The notes under the pieces are model-generated. The model had not been told where the DNA came from. It saw nothing but the letters and a program-made list of their open reading frames with translations, and ran no database searches. The position numbers and the translations under genes are program-made. A stretch of 64,000 bases of DNA from Clostridium sp. (GTDB lineage Bacteria; Bacillota; Clostridia; Clostridiales; Clostridiaceae), in assembly GCF_017888565.1 (NCBI RefSeq), contig NZ_JAGHFX010000035.1, forward strand, positions 1 through 64,000, read 5' to 3'. Shown one piece after another: positions 45,370 through 56,342 of this stretch; positions within the stretch are counted from its first letter, which is position 1; every line of letters starts with the position of its first letter.

Positions 45370-46226
45370 TGATAAAGAGTTTTTTAGAATTAAATAATGA
45401 TGAAAAAAATTTAGCATTAGAGTTTATAAAGAAAAATGAAAATACCAATTTATCATTATCAGAACTTGAAAAAGAACTCACAGGTAAGATATGTAATTAT
45501 GGTGAAGGTATATTATTTTATATTGATGAAAATGAAGTAGTAGGGAAGGTATCGGTTATACTAGAGGTTGTAGATAAATTAGAAACTATCTATATAAATA
45601 AAGTAATTTGTCCAAATGATAATAAAAAAATATTGAGAGAATTAATTAATAATTCATTAGTGTTTGCTAATAAATATAATGCGATGAAAGTTTTACTTGG
45701 AATAAGAAGTGATAATTTGCTTAAGTTAGCACAAGATATTGGGCTAAAAAGAAGTTATTCATCTTTTAATATGGTTCTAAACAATAGAGAAAAAGTAAAT
45801 GATGTGATAGATAGAATTGATTTATCAAAGGAAAACATCGAAGAATATGTTGATATATATAATAAGTCCTTTATGGATATGCCTCATGGAACTTATATAG
45901 AAATAGAAGATGCAAAAAGCTATTTGAAAAATAAAAATGACAATGAAGATTATTTTATTGTACTTGATAAAGGTGAAAGTATAGGTTTTTTAAATACTAC
46001 TATTAAAGAGAAAAAAGCTTTCTTTGATATAGGATTAATAAAAGAGTATAGGGGAAAGGGCTATGGTAAAAAATTATTAGAAACAGCAATACAATTTTTA
46101 AATGAAAAGCAAGTAGAAGAAATTTGTTTAACAGTAATAGAAAAGAATAGTATTGCGTATGAAATGTATAAGAAAAGAGGGTTTAAGGTTTATAATAAAC
46201 TAAGTGATTGGATAGAATTAACGTAA
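45369..46226 (+). CDS. GNAT family N-acetyltransferase (two-lobed)
   Basis: A 285-residue acetyltransferase. The C-terminal GNAT domain has IGLIKEYRGKGYGKKLLETAI as motif A and NSIAYEMYKKRGFKVYN as motif B. The N-terminal half looks like a degenerate GNAT copy. ATG at 45369 overlaps the upstream stop (TAATG), pairing it with the DUF2087 regulator. Acceptor unknown. Confidence 0.82.
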   Translation: MIKSFLELNNDEKNLALEFIKKNENTNLSLSELEKELTGKICNYGEGILFYIDENEVVGKVSVILEVVDKLETIYINKVICPNDNKKILRELINNSLVFANKYNAMKVLLGIRSDNLLKLAQDIGLKRSYSSFNMVLNNREKVNDVIDRIDLSKENIEEYVDIYNKSFMDMPHGTYIEIEDAKSYLKNKNDNEDYFIVLDKGESIGFLNTTIKEKKAFFDIGLIKEYRGKGYGKKLLETAIQFLNEKQVEEICLTVIEKNSIAYEMYKKRGFKVYNKLSDWIELT

Positions 46227-46265
46227 ATTTAAAGGGGGTCGCGTTTCGCGATCCCCTTTAAAATT
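46225..46265 (+). terminator. Strong GC-rich terminator
   Basis: Stem AAATTT-AAGGGG-TCGCG with its complement and a TTT loop, overlapping the GNAT stop. Base content is unlike its surroundings. Confidence 0.85.
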
Positions 46266-46576
46266 TGCGAAAATCAACTTTTAAAAGTAATAATATATTT
46301 ACAAATTTAAAGAACATTGTTATTAAATATAAGAATAAAAAATGAAGCTATTTACAAAAGTAATGATGGGGGGAGGGTTATTATTTAAAATTAAACTAGA
46401 GAGAAATGAATGAATAAGTATGCTAATGGTATGCTTTGAGGATGAAGCATATTTTTATTTTAAATTGATATATGTCAAGCAATTTGATATATTAAAATAA
46501 AATATGGATTATAGGAATAGATTATATTTTGTTTAATCGTATACAAAGTATGATAACCTACAAACGGGAGAAGATT
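46266..46576. other. Leader of the PTS regulator operon
   Basis: AT-rich with one small hairpin, ATGCTT/AAGCAT at 46431-46450 followed by T5, which may be a terminator or attenuator. I find no -24/-12 promoter here, unlike the two downstream leaders. Confidence 0.5.
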
Positions 46577-46888
46577 ATGAAAATATTGATTTTATGTGCA
46601 ACAGGAACATCAAGTAACATAGTTGTAGAAGCAGTGAAAAAGGCAGTAGGAAATAGAGATATAAAAATATTTGCTAATGGAATAGAAGAGCTTAGGGAGA
46701 GTGGTAATGAGTGTGATTTAATTTTACTAGGGCCTCAGATAAAATATAAATTAGAGGCAGTTCAAAAGATAGTAGGTAATAAAAATATACCAGTTGGAAT
46801 AATAGATAGTATGGACTATGGATTATGTAGAGGGAAAGAAATACTTGATAAGGCTATACAAATTATAAGTTTATTCAAAGGAGAATAG
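46577..46888 (+). CDS. PTS lactose/cellobiose-type IIB (diverged copy)
   Basis: A 103-residue phosphocarrier domain protein. The phosphorylated cysteine is C7 in ILILCATGTSSNIV, and DLILLGPQIKYK and the G-D-Y near the end fit IIB-Lac/Cel. It is much diverged from the two later IIB proteins at 49798 and 50273, and lies directly upstream of the LevR-like activator (one-base gap). It may act in signalling to the activator rather than uptake. ATG at 46577 follows GGGAG. Confidence 0.82.
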   Translation: MKILILCATGTSSNIVVEAVKKAVGNRDIKIFANGIEELRESGNECDLILLGPQIKYKLEAVQKIVGNKNIPVGIIDSMDYGLCRGKEILDKAIQIISLFKGE

Positions 46889-46889
46889 T

Positions 46890-49631
46890 ATGACTAAGGA
46901 TAACAGATATGAAGAAATATATAATTTCATATTAGATACAATTAGAAGACAAAAAAAGAACAACCAAGCAATAGGTGTTACAACAAAAGAGGTAGCAGAT
47001 GGAATAGGAATTAAAAGAACAAATGCAAGCAGTGAGCTAAATAGACTTGTAAGGGATGGATTAATAAAAAAATGCGAAGGTAGGCCTGTTGTTTACACAT
47101 GTATCGAGAAAAATCAATATATAAACAATAAAGAAAAGGCAGATGCATTTAATAATTTTATTGGATTCGAAGGAAGTTTAAAGAAACCAATAAAGCAAGC
47201 AAAGGCAGCTATTAGTTACCCACCAAGAGGACTTCACACTCTATTACTTGGACCAACAGGAGTTGGAAAAACCATGTTTGCAGAGAAAATGTATGAGTAT
47301 GCAATAGAGAAAGGGCAGTTAAGTAAAGAGGCGCCATTTGTTACTTTAAATTGTGCTGATTATAGTAATAACCCTCAGATTTTACTATCACAGCTTTTTG
47401 GATATGTTAAGGGGGCTTTTACTGGAGCTAATAAGGATTATTCTGGCCTTGTAGAGTCAGCAGATAAGGGAATATTGTTCCTAGATGAGGTGCATAGATT
47501 ACCACCAGAGGGACAAGAAACCTTATTCTATTTAATGGATAAGGGAGTATTTTCACCAATTGGCTCAATTGAGAAAAAGCATGTAGATGTATTAATTATT
47601 TGTGCTACTACAGCAAGAAAAGAGGATTCATTATTAGATACATTTACAAGAAGAATTCCTATGTCAATAAATATACCTTCTTTAAAGGAAAGGAATAAGA
47701 AGGAGAGGTTTAAAATAGCACAAGCCTTTATTGAGGAAGAGGCTAGTAGAATTAAGAAGGAAATAGTAGTTAATGTTGCTGTTATAAAGAACCTTTTAAA
47801 TTATGAGTGTTTAGGTAATATAGGGCAGCTTAAAAGTGATATAAAGCTAATATGTGCTAATGCTTTTTTAGATGCTATTCATTTAAACCGTGATAAAGTT
47901 GAAATTGAGGTTATCCATCTTCCGGATCATATAAGAAAGTATGGTATTTATGAAAAGGATTTTGAGAATGAGATGAAAAGCATATTGGGAAAAAGTGACT
48001 TTTTAACTTTCAGTTGTAATGGAGAATGTAGAATAAGCACTCCTAAAAATAAGATTAAGTATGAATCGTTCTATGACAAGATAGAAAAAAGATTGAAGGA
48101 CTTAAGTAGCAGATATGATAATCAAGATGATATCGATACCATAATTAGATTTGAGATTAATGGGCAATTTAAAAGTTATATAGAAGGTGTGAATAATAAT
48201 ATTGAGCTTGAGAAAGTAGTTAGCAAGAAAAGTATTATGTATATAGAGACTTTATTAGCCTTAGCAGAGAAGGAACTTTCTAAGAAGTTTTCTAAGAAGG
48301 TTTTCTATGGGCTTTGTATGCATTTTGATTCAAGCATAAAAAGACTAGGAGAAAATAAGACTGTAGTAAATAAAAATTTGCTTAATGTAATAGAAAATCA
48401 TCACAGGGAGTTTGAACTAGTTAGAAATTTTATAAAAGGAATAGAAGGAGAGTTAGAGGTTCGAGTACCTCTTGATGAAATAGCATTTATTGCAATGTTC
48501 TTATGCATAGATACAATTGAAAGTAATCTTAAGAATAAGTTACCTAGGGTAATAATAAGCATGCATGGAAGAAGTAGTGCATCATCTATGGCAGAAACCG
48601 TAAATTCATTACTTGGAATAGATACTGTACAAGCTTATGATATGGAGCTTAATAAGGATTCAAGGACTTGTTATGAAGAACTAAAAGAATTAGTAAGAAA
48701 AAATAGTAATGAAGCTGGAGTTCTATTACTAGTAGATATGGGATCATTAATTATGTTTGGTGATTTAATTGCTGAAGAGCTTTTAATTAAGATAAGAGTT
48801 ATAGATTGTGTAACAACAATAACAGCTTTAGAGGTTGCAAGGCACGCAGAGTTTGAGAGGAATATTGATATTATTTATGATTCCATATTAAATAAACAAA
48901 AGATGACATTAATGGATAACAGATATAAGGATGCATCTAATACAAAAAAAGAAAATATTATTATTACAGCCTGCACTACTGGAGAAGGAAGTGCTCAAAA
49001 GATTAAGAAATTAATAGAGGACAATATAAATCTCTTAGGAACAAACACAGAAATAGTTACAGCTGCAATTACAAGTCATGAAAATATTAATAATATTATA
49101 GGTAAGTTAAGTAAGGATAAAAATATAATAGCAGTTGTAGGTAGTATTGATCCAATGATATATGGGGTGCCATTCATTTCTATAACAGACTTGATAATGT
49201 TAAATAAGTATTGTGAGCTTGAAAAAATGATAAAAGCAACACAAGTAGGTAAAAGGGCTGAGACAGATGAGGATTTAAGTATTATAAGTGAACAGGTATT
49301 CAATAAGCTAATAGATAAAATTAATGGGATTGATATAGAAACATTTAAAAAAGAGTTTGAATTTTTTAAGATATGGATAGAAAGTGAATTAAGTTACCAA
49401 TTTGACAAGGATACTTTAATAGCTATAGTATTTCATTTATTAGCAACAACAGAGAATTTAGCATTAAATAAAAAGTGTAAGGAGTATAAAAATAAGGAAT
49501 ACTTATTAATTTATTACGAAAAGGAGATAAGGCAGATTAAATATGCACTTAAAAATATAGAGGATAAATTTAATATTCAGTTTAAATTAGATGAGCTATG
49601 TTATTTATTAACTATACTGTATAAATTATAG
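46890..49631 (+). CDS. LevR-like sigma-54 activator with PRDs and PTS EIIA domain
   Basis: A 913-residue enhancer-binding protein. Order: N-terminal winged HTH (about 1-72), AAA+ domain with Walker A GPTGVGKT (121-128), sigma-54 contact loop GAFTGA (175-180) and Walker B LFLDE (196-200), PRD1 (about 430-540), EIIA-Man-like domain with ISMHGRSSAS (about 545-690), and PRD2 at the C-terminus. PTS phosphorylation of the PRD and EIIA histidines should tune it. Two sigma-54 promoters with repeated upstream sites follow. ATG after AAAGGAG. Confidence 0.95.
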   Translation: MTKDNRYEEIYNFILDTIRRQKKNNQAIGVTTKEVADGIGIKRTNASSELNRLVRDGLIKKCEGRPVVYTCIEKNQYINNKEKADAFNNFIGFEGSLKKPIKQAKAAISYPPRGLHTLLLGPTGVGKTMFAEKMYEYAIEKGQLSKEAPFVTLNCADYSNNPQILLSQLFGYVKGAFTGANKDYSGLVESADKGILFLDEVHRLPPEGQETLFYLMDKGVFSPIGSIEKKHVDVLIICATTARKEDSLLDTFTRRIPMSINIPSLKERNKKERFKIAQAFIEEEASRIKKEIVVNVAVIKNLLNYECLGNIGQLKSDIKLICANAFLDAIHLNRDKVEIEVIHLPDHIRKYGIYEKDFENEMKSILGKSDFLTFSCNGECRISTPKNKIKYESFYDKIEKRLKDLSSRYDNQDDIDTIIRFEINGQFKSYIEGVNNNIELEKVVSKKSIMYIETLLALAEKELSKKFSKKVFYGLCMHFDSSIKRLGENKTVVNKNLLNVIENHHREFELVRNFIKGIEGELEVRVPLDEIAFIAMFLCIDTIESNLKNKLPRVIISMHGRSSASSMAETVNSLLGIDTVQAYDMELNKDSRTCYEELKELVRKNSNEAGVLLLVDMGSLIMFGDLIAEELLIKIRVIDCVTTITALEVARHAEFERNIDIIYDSILNKQKMTLMDNRYKDASNTKKENIIITACTTGEGSAQKIKKLIEDNINLLGTNTEIVTAAITSHENINNIIGKLSKDKNIIAVVGSIDPMIYGVPFISITDLIMLNKYCELEKMIKATQVGKRAETDEDLSIISEQVFNKLIDKINGIDIETFKKEFEFFKIWIESELSYQFDKDTLIAIVFHLLATTENLALNKKCKEYKNKEYLLIYYEKEIRQIKYALKNIEDKFNIQFKLDELCYLLTILYKL

Positions 49632-49648
49632 CGGAATTTTTAAGGCGT

Positions 49649-49754
49649 TGCATAAATTTAAGTTTAGTGTATAAATTGAAGCTAAAAATAGTATATAAAA
49701 ATGAGGAAAATATATCTTTTTCTAAATATTTCAGGTTTTGGCATGGAATTTGCT
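49649..49754 (+). promoter_or_regulatory. Sigma-54 promoter 1 with upstream activator repeats
   Basis: TGGCAT-N5-TTGCT at 49739-49754 fits the -24/-12 consensus with GG and GC correctly spaced. Upstream, TGCATAA (49649), TGTATAA (49668) and TATATAA (49692) form a repeated series. The spacings of 19 and 24 bases nearly copy those before promoter 2. They are the probable binding sites of the LevR-like protein. Confidence 0.85.
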
Positions 49755-49797
49755 TGATATAAATGTGAGGAAAAATATTTATAAAGGAGAGATTTTT

Positions 49798-50109
49798 ATG
49801 ACAAAAATTATATTAGCGTGTGCAGCAGGAATGTCAACATCATTATTAGTAAACAAGATGAAGGAGGCAGCGGAATTAGGAAATATTGAAGCATCAATAA
49901 AAGCTATTCCAGAAGCAGCAATATCTGAGCATTTAGATGAATGTGATGTTATATTACTTGGACCACAAGTAAAGTTTATGATTGATGAAATTAGAGCAAT
50001 AGCTGCTCCAAGGAATATTCCAGTAGAAATTGTTCCAATGCAACTATATGGAATGATGAATGGTAAGGCAGTTTTAGAGATAGCTTTAAAATTAAAAGGT
50101 GATAATTAA
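49798..50109 (+). CDS. PTS lactose/cellobiose-type IIB, tandem copy 1
   Basis: A 103-residue IIB protein with the phosphocysteine in IILACAAGMSTSLLV (C8). It is about 91 percent identical to the next gene by my count (nine differences). ATG at 49798 follows AAAGGAGAG and a -24/-12 promoter. Phosphate passes from IIA (53021) to this cysteine and then to the sugar in IIC. Confidence 0.92.
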   Translation: MTKIILACAAGMSTSLLVNKMKEAAELGNIEASIKAIPEAAISEHLDECDVILLGPQVKFMIDEIRAIAAPRNIPVEIVPMQLYGMMNGKAVLEIALKLKGDN

Positions 50110-50122
50110 AATTATTAATTGG

Positions 50123-50228
50123 TGTATAAATTTAAGTTTAGTGTATAACTAAAATTTGAAATAGTGTATAAAAAAGGAGGTAGAGCCTTCTTTTTTTATA
50201 GCTTTCTAACTTTGGCATGAAATTTGCT
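50123..50228 (+). promoter_or_regulatory. Sigma-54 promoter 2 with upstream activator repeats
   Basis: TGGCAT-N5-TTGCT at 50213-50228. Three TGTATAA copies lie at 50123, 50142 and 50165. The stretch from the first repeat through the second is nearly identical to that before promoter 1, so the control region was duplicated along with the IIB gene. Confidence 0.87.
50171..50197 (+). terminator. Short terminator between the IIB copies
   Basis: AAAAGGAGG paired with CCTTCTTTT (one mismatch), then T-run, located between the activator repeats and promoter 2. It should stop readthrough from copy 1. Confidence 0.6.
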
Positions 50229-50272
50229 TGGGATAAAGATGAGAAAAATATTTATAATTAGGAGAGATATTT

Positions 50273-50584
50273 ATGATGAAAATTATCTTAGCATGTGCAG
50301 TAGGAATGTCAACATCATTATTAGTAAATAAGATGAATGAGGCAGCAGAATCAGGAAATATTGAGGCATCAATAAAAGCTATTCCAGAAGCAGTAATATC
50401 TGAGCATTTAGATGAATGTGATGTTATATTACTTGGACCACAAGTAAAGTTTATGATTGATGAAATTAGGGCAATAGCTGCTCCGAAGAATATCCCAGTA
50501 GAGATCGTTCCAATGCAATTATATGGAATGATGAACGGTAAGGCAGTTTTAGAATTGGCTTTAAGTTTAAAAGGAGGTAATTAA
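50273..50584 (+). CDS. PTS lactose/cellobiose-type IIB, tandem copy 2
   Basis: A 103-residue near-duplicate of the preceding IIB; C8 in IILACAVGMSTSLLV is kept. It is coupled to IIC three bases downstream, so this copy is the one in the main operon. Alignment with copy 1 supports the ATG at 50273 over the adjacent ATG at 50276. Confidence 0.92.
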   Translation: MMKIILACAVGMSTSLLVNKMNEAAESGNIEASIKAIPEAVISEHLDECDVILLGPQVKFMIDEIRAIAAPKNIPVEIVPMQLYGMMNGKAVLELALSLKGGN

Positions 50585-50586
50585 TA

Positions 50587-51909
50587 ATGAAAAAAATCAT
50601 GGATTATATGGAAAGAAAAGTAATGCCAGTTGCTAATAAGGTTGGTAACCAAGTACATATTAGAGCTATATCAGCTGGCATGGTAAGTTTAGTAGGAATT
50701 ATTATACTTGCTTCAATGGCTACATTAGTTCAAAATCTACAAGTGGAATCATACCAAAACTTTATTACAAATACAGAAGCGGGCCAAGTAATTTGGAATA
50801 TAACACAAAATATTTGGTGGGGATGTCTTGCTATGTATGGACTATTTGTTTGTGCAACAGTTGGACAATCACTTTGGAAAAATTATGGCCATAATGGACT
50901 AGATGGTTTATGTGTAGCATTAGCTTCATATTTTGTATTAATTCCATGGATGGCACAAGTTCCAAATGGAGAAGAAGCTCCAATTAGAGCTTTTGGATTT
51001 ATAAAATATACTAATTTTAGTGCAGATTCATTATTTAGCTGTATGATTATAGCTCTTATATCAGTTGAAATACTTCATAGATTATCACGTGTAAAAGCAT
51101 TTAAAATTAAAATGCCAGATGTAGTACCAGCAGCAGTTAGTGATTCGTTCTCAAAATTAATTCCAACAATGTTAACAATAATTATATTTGCAGTTATATC
51201 TTATTCAATAATGAGATTTGCTAATGGTAAATCATTTAATGAATTAGTTAATTTGGCTATAACAAAGCCACTTCAAGGTTTTAGTGATAATTTAGTAACA
51301 GCAATATTCGCACCATTTATTGTATCATTCCTATGGTTCTTTGGAATACATGGTTCAAATATTGTAGGACCAATACTTGCAGCAGTTTTATCACCACTTG
51401 GAATGGCAAATATTGAAATGTATGCTCAAGGTGTTAGTGATTGGTCTCAATATAATACATTAACATACCAATTTATATCTTCATTCGTAAATATGGGTGG
51501 AGCATCATGTACAATAGCTTTAATAATTGCTATGTTTATTACTAATAGAAAGAGACATAAGATATTATTATCACTTGCAGGTCCTACAGGAGCATTTAAT
51601 ATAAATGAACCAATAATATTTGGGTTTCCAATAGTTTTAAATCCATACTTATTTATACCATTTGTTATAGGACCATCAATTATAAGTGCAGTATCTTATT
51701 TAGCAATTAAGTTCCAATTTGTTCATCCAGTTGTAGCATCAGTTCCTTGGACAACACCACCAATATTAAATGGATTCTTGGCCACAGGTATGCACTGGAC
51801 TGGAGCAGTATTGTCAATAGTTAATATTGCAATAGTTACATTGTTATATATTCCATTTATTAAATTAATAGAGAAAAACGAAGAAAAGGAATTATTGAGT
51901 AAATCATAG
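50587..51909 (+). CDS. PTS cellobiose-type IIC permease
   Basis: Integral membrane sugar channel of 440 residues, about ten helices. The family signature is GPTGAFNINEPIIFGFPIVLNP, where the GxxNxNEPxxFG loop binds sugar, along with FGIHGSNIVGPI. ATG follows GGAGG. It forms one operon with IIB, the MupG-like gene, IIA and the glycosidase. The exact sugar is unknown; a beta-linked disaccharide or muropeptide-derived sugar fits the enzymes. Confidence 0.93.
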   Translation: MKKIMDYMERKVMPVANKVGNQVHIRAISAGMVSLVGIIILASMATLVQNLQVESYQNFITNTEAGQVIWNITQNIWWGCLAMYGLFVCATVGQSLWKNYGHNGLDGLCVALASYFVLIPWMAQVPNGEEAPIRAFGFIKYTNFSADSLFSCMIIALISVEILHRLSRVKAFKIKMPDVVPAAVSDSFSKLIPTMLTIIIFAVISYSIMRFANGKSFNELVNLAITKPLQGFSDNLVTAIFAPFIVSFLWFFGIHGSNIVGPILAAVLSPLGMANIEMYAQGVSDWSQYNTLTYQFISSFVNMGGASCTIALIIAMFITNRKRHKILLSLAGPTGAFNINEPIIFGFPIVLNPYLFIPFVIGPSIISAVSYLAIKFQFVHPVVASVPWTTPPILNGFLATGMHWTGAVLSIVNIAIVTLLYIPFIKLIEKNEEKELLSKS

Positions 51910-51930
51910 TGTATTCAGAAAGGACGCCAT

Positions 51931-53019
51931 ATGGGAATAGGAATTAGTATATATCCATTAAATAGTAGTACTGAAGAAAATAAATCTTATATTGAAAAGG
52001 CAGCTAGATTAGGTTATAGTAGAGTCTTTACTTCAATGCTTGAATTAGATAGTGATAAAGAAAAAGCTTTAAATCAAGTTGAAAAGTATAGGGAATTATT
52101 AACTCTATCAAGAGATTTAGGGATGAGAGTTTTCATAGATATAAATCCTGAAGTTCTAAAAATAATCGAAATAAATCCAATGGATCTAAAATTCTTTAAG
52201 GATTTAGGAGCAACTGGACTTAGATTAGATGGAATGTTTAATGGATTTTATGAGTCAATGGTTACATTTAATAAATATAATCTAGATATAGAAGTAAATG
52301 GTTCCTTTAATAGTGGGTATGTAAATAATATTCTAGATATAGGTTGTAAGAGGGGGAAGCTTGTGACTTGTCACAACTTCTACCCTGAAAAAGATACTGG
52401 TTTAGGACTAGAGTATTTAAAGACTTGCCATAGTAGGCATAAATCCTTAGGGCTACACACAGCAGCTTTTGTAGATGCAACAAATGGAGGAAGATTAGGG
52501 CCATGGTTAGCTAATGATGGATTATGTACATTAGAAAAACATAGAGGAATTGATATTACAGTGCAAGCACAAGAATTATTTGCTATAGGAATAGATGATG
52601 TAATAATAGGGAATGCTTTTGCAACTGATGAGGAATTAGAGGCTCTTGCAAATCTAGATGAAGATATAATATCCTTAAAAGTAACTCTAGAAAATGTGAC
52701 AGATATAGAAAAATCGGTGTTTAATAAAATACTTCAAAATAGATGGGATGTTAGCGATTCAGTAATAAGACATACAATGGGAAGAAAAGAACTAAAGAAT
52801 AAGGAAATAGAATCAACAACTAAAGAAGAAAGAATTGTTCCTATGGGAACTGTATTAATTAATAACAATAATTATTTTAATTATAAAGGAGAGGTACTAG
52901 TAGCATGTGAAGATATTACATTAGATAATAGAAGAAATGTAATAGCAACTGTATGCGACTCTCACTTGGAATTACTAAAATATATTACATCAGGGAAAAA
53001 GTTTAAGTTGGAGGAATAG
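51931..53019 (+). CDS. MupG-like TIM-barrel hydrolase (DUF871)
   Basis: A 362-residue cytoplasmic protein of the DUF871/MupG family. MupG of Staphylococcus is a 6-phospho-N-acetylmuramidase that splits PTS-imported MurNAc6P-GlcNAc. Recognisable parts are the N-terminal GIGISIYPLNSS, FIDINPEVL, LGLHTAAFVDATNGGRLGPW and a cyclophilin-like C-terminal domain with RIVPMGTVLINN. Its place inside a PTS operon supports action on a phosphorylated disaccharide. Specificity is inferred from the family. Confidence 0.85.
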   Translation: MGIGISIYPLNSSTEENKSYIEKAARLGYSRVFTSMLELDSDKEKALNQVEKYRELLTLSRDLGMRVFIDINPEVLKIIEINPMDLKFFKDLGATGLRLDGMFNGFYESMVTFNKYNLDIEVNGSFNSGYVNNILDIGCKRGKLVTCHNFYPEKDTGLGLEYLKTCHSRHKSLGLHTAAFVDATNGGRLGPWLANDGLCTLEKHRGIDITVQAQELFAIGIDDVIIGNAFATDEELEALANLDEDIISLKVTLENVTDIEKSVFNKILQNRWDVSDSVIRHTMGRKELKNKEIESTTKEERIVPMGTVLINNNNYFNYKGEVLVACEDITLDNRRNVIATVCDSHLELLKYITSGKKFKLEE

Positions 53020-53020
53020 T

Positions 53021-54733
<1,713 letters not shown>

Positions 54734-54738
54734 AATAA

Positions 54739-54773
54739 AAAATAGCTATTGCTTTTGCAATAGCTATTTTTTT
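54739..54773 (+). terminator. PTS operon terminator
   Basis: A 14-base perfect stem (AAAATAGCTATTGC and complement) with a TTTT loop and seven further T residues. Confidence 0.92.
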
Positions 54774-55049
54774 ATATAGATATGTTTATAGGGAAAAAGC
54801 AATTTAATTTAATTTTAAATCAGGATAAAATTTAAAAATGTTTTTGCTCATGAAATTACTTAAGATGGATAATATAATTGAAAAATTAAATTAAATTTAA
54901 ATATTAAAAAGAATTTTAAATGGTTTATGTTTTTATTACAATTTTTTATGAAGAAAAATTTTTGTTGTAGTTAACAAAAATTATATATCTAATATTTGTT
55001 AGAGGGAATAATGTGATTTAAGAAAAAATCAATTGTAACTAAAAAATGT

Positions 55050-55193
55050 ATGCAAGGAAAACTAATGTTTATAGTGTTTCTATTTAAAAAAGATATAGAT
55101 ATTGAAGTTATAAGGGTATTTAAATATAGTGATATAAAAGGAAGCGAATGGGAAAAAAGAATATATAACATAGAGAGAGCTAGAAGAAAATAA
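55050..55193 (+). CDS. Short reading frame, possible gene remnant
   Basis: Encodes 47 residues, MQGKLMFIVFLFKKD then a charged tail ending NIERARRK. There is no clear ribosome site, so it is more likely a remnant than an active gene. I recognise no family. Confidence 0.25.
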   Translation: MQGKLMFIVFLFKKDIDIEVIRVFKYSDIKGSEWEKRIYNIERARRK

Positions 55194-55360
55194 TATTTTG
55201 TTAGTAATTTTAAAAATCTAAATTATTAGCAATACGGAGAAGCATACCATAGTAAGTGAGATTTTTTCTAGTAACCAGTAATTTTTATGTTAAATATTTA
55301 TAAAAATTTATATGAAATTAATTCTTATTTAACTTAAATAATTGCAACTTAAATAGTTAC

Positions 55361-55416
55361 AAAAATAGGAAGCCTCTGCTGAATTTTTTAGTATTTAAAG
55401 GCAATCCTATTTTTTT
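55361..55416 (-). terminator. Terminator of the 55469-56044 gene
   Basis: On the minus strand AATAGGA-GCCT pairs with AGGC-TCCTATT across a 21-base loop, followed by T5. T-runs on both strands make it possibly bidirectional. Confidence 0.6.
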
Positions 55417-55468
55417 AGAAAGACTTTGCTGTAAATAAATTATATGCGCTAATATAACACATTTTGAT

Positions 55469-56044
55469 TTAACAAAGAACAATAATTTTATATGGAGTAG
55501 TTTGGGCGGGGATGCTAAATGTTGTAGGACCATAAACAACAATTAGGTTTCTATTTCCAGGGTATATATTAAAAATTTGATCATTTGTTAGAATTACTTC
55601 TGTAGATGGGCCAATGTTTAATTTTAAATTTCCATCGCTGCTCATAAGTTGCTTATTAAAATAGTCTACAGTAACATTTTCAGCTCCTGTGTTTTTAGCC
55701 ATAACAATTGCACGATATTGTGGAGGATAAATAAGTACAACAGGTGCATTTGCATCGTAAAATCCCGTTACCTCGTCGCCGACTTCAATCACTACATGAT
55801 TTACGAAGTAAGTTTCTGGAGAAATTATAAAATTTACAGGCCCCATGTCCACAGTTTCTAGCGACATTAATTTATAACAGCCTGTTGATGTATCATTTTG
55901 ACCTGTGTAAAAATCTTCAATCATTGTAACGGTACCACTAAAGGCTGAAAACTTTTGTACTGTGTTTTGCCTCATTGAATTGTAGGAGAAATAAGTAGAT
56001 TGATTTATATGATAGGGATAAGAGAAAAATTGGTTATTATACAT
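55469..56044 (-). CDS. Unknown protein, beta-rich
   Basis: A 191-residue protein without a signal peptide. Residues 1-30 are Tyr/Asn/Gln-rich and low-complexity (MYNNQFFSYPYHINQS). The rest is beta-strand rich (FSGTVTMIEDFYTG, ETYFVNHVVIEVGDEVTGFYDA, VVLIYPPQYRAIVMAKN), resembling an OB-like barrel. It ends in IIVLC. ATG follows AAGGAG, so it is expressed. I do not recognise the family. The Tyr/Asn-rich start recalls spore-coat proteins, but that is a weak analogy. Confidence 0.75.
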   Translation of the reverse strand: MYNNQFFSYPYHINQSTYFSYNSMRQNTVQKFSAFSGTVTMIEDFYTGQNDTSTGCYKLMSLETVDMGPVNFIISPETYFVNHVVIEVGDEVTGFYDANAPVVLIYPPQYRAIVMAKNTGAENVTVDYFNKQLMSSDGNLKLNIGPSTEVILTNDQIFNIYPGNRNLIVVYGPTTFSIPAQTTPYKIIVLC

Positions 56045-56342
56045 ATAATACTCCTTTATATTGATATTGTCGTAAGCATCATCAGTAATAGTATATTGGT
56101 AGATTTAAGTAGTGTTACTTAATAATTTCAATTTTAATATCCTACACTATCTAGTATGAAGAAATTAAATGAATGTATATGTAAAGTTAAAGTCAATATT
56201 ATGTATTTAAATAAGAACAAGTATTCAATAGTATGAAAAGCATGTTCTTAAATATAAAAATAAATCTAAATATGGTATAAATAATAATAGAAAATAGTAG
56301 TAATAAATATATGAAAAATAGTTCATGGAAATAGGAGAATAT

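Larger units (their letters stand above)
54774..55468. other. AT-rich region with a possible gene remnant
   Basis: No full gene is seen. A short reading frame at 55050-55193 and a terminator-like hairpin at 55361-55416 are listed separately. The rest is simple AT-rich DNA, probably decayed coding sequence. Confidence 0.5.

Noticed and set aside
46500..46576. A sigma-54 promoter before the first IIB gene
   Set aside because: No TGGCA-N-TTGC pattern with correct spacing is present, in contrast to the two clear sites downstream.
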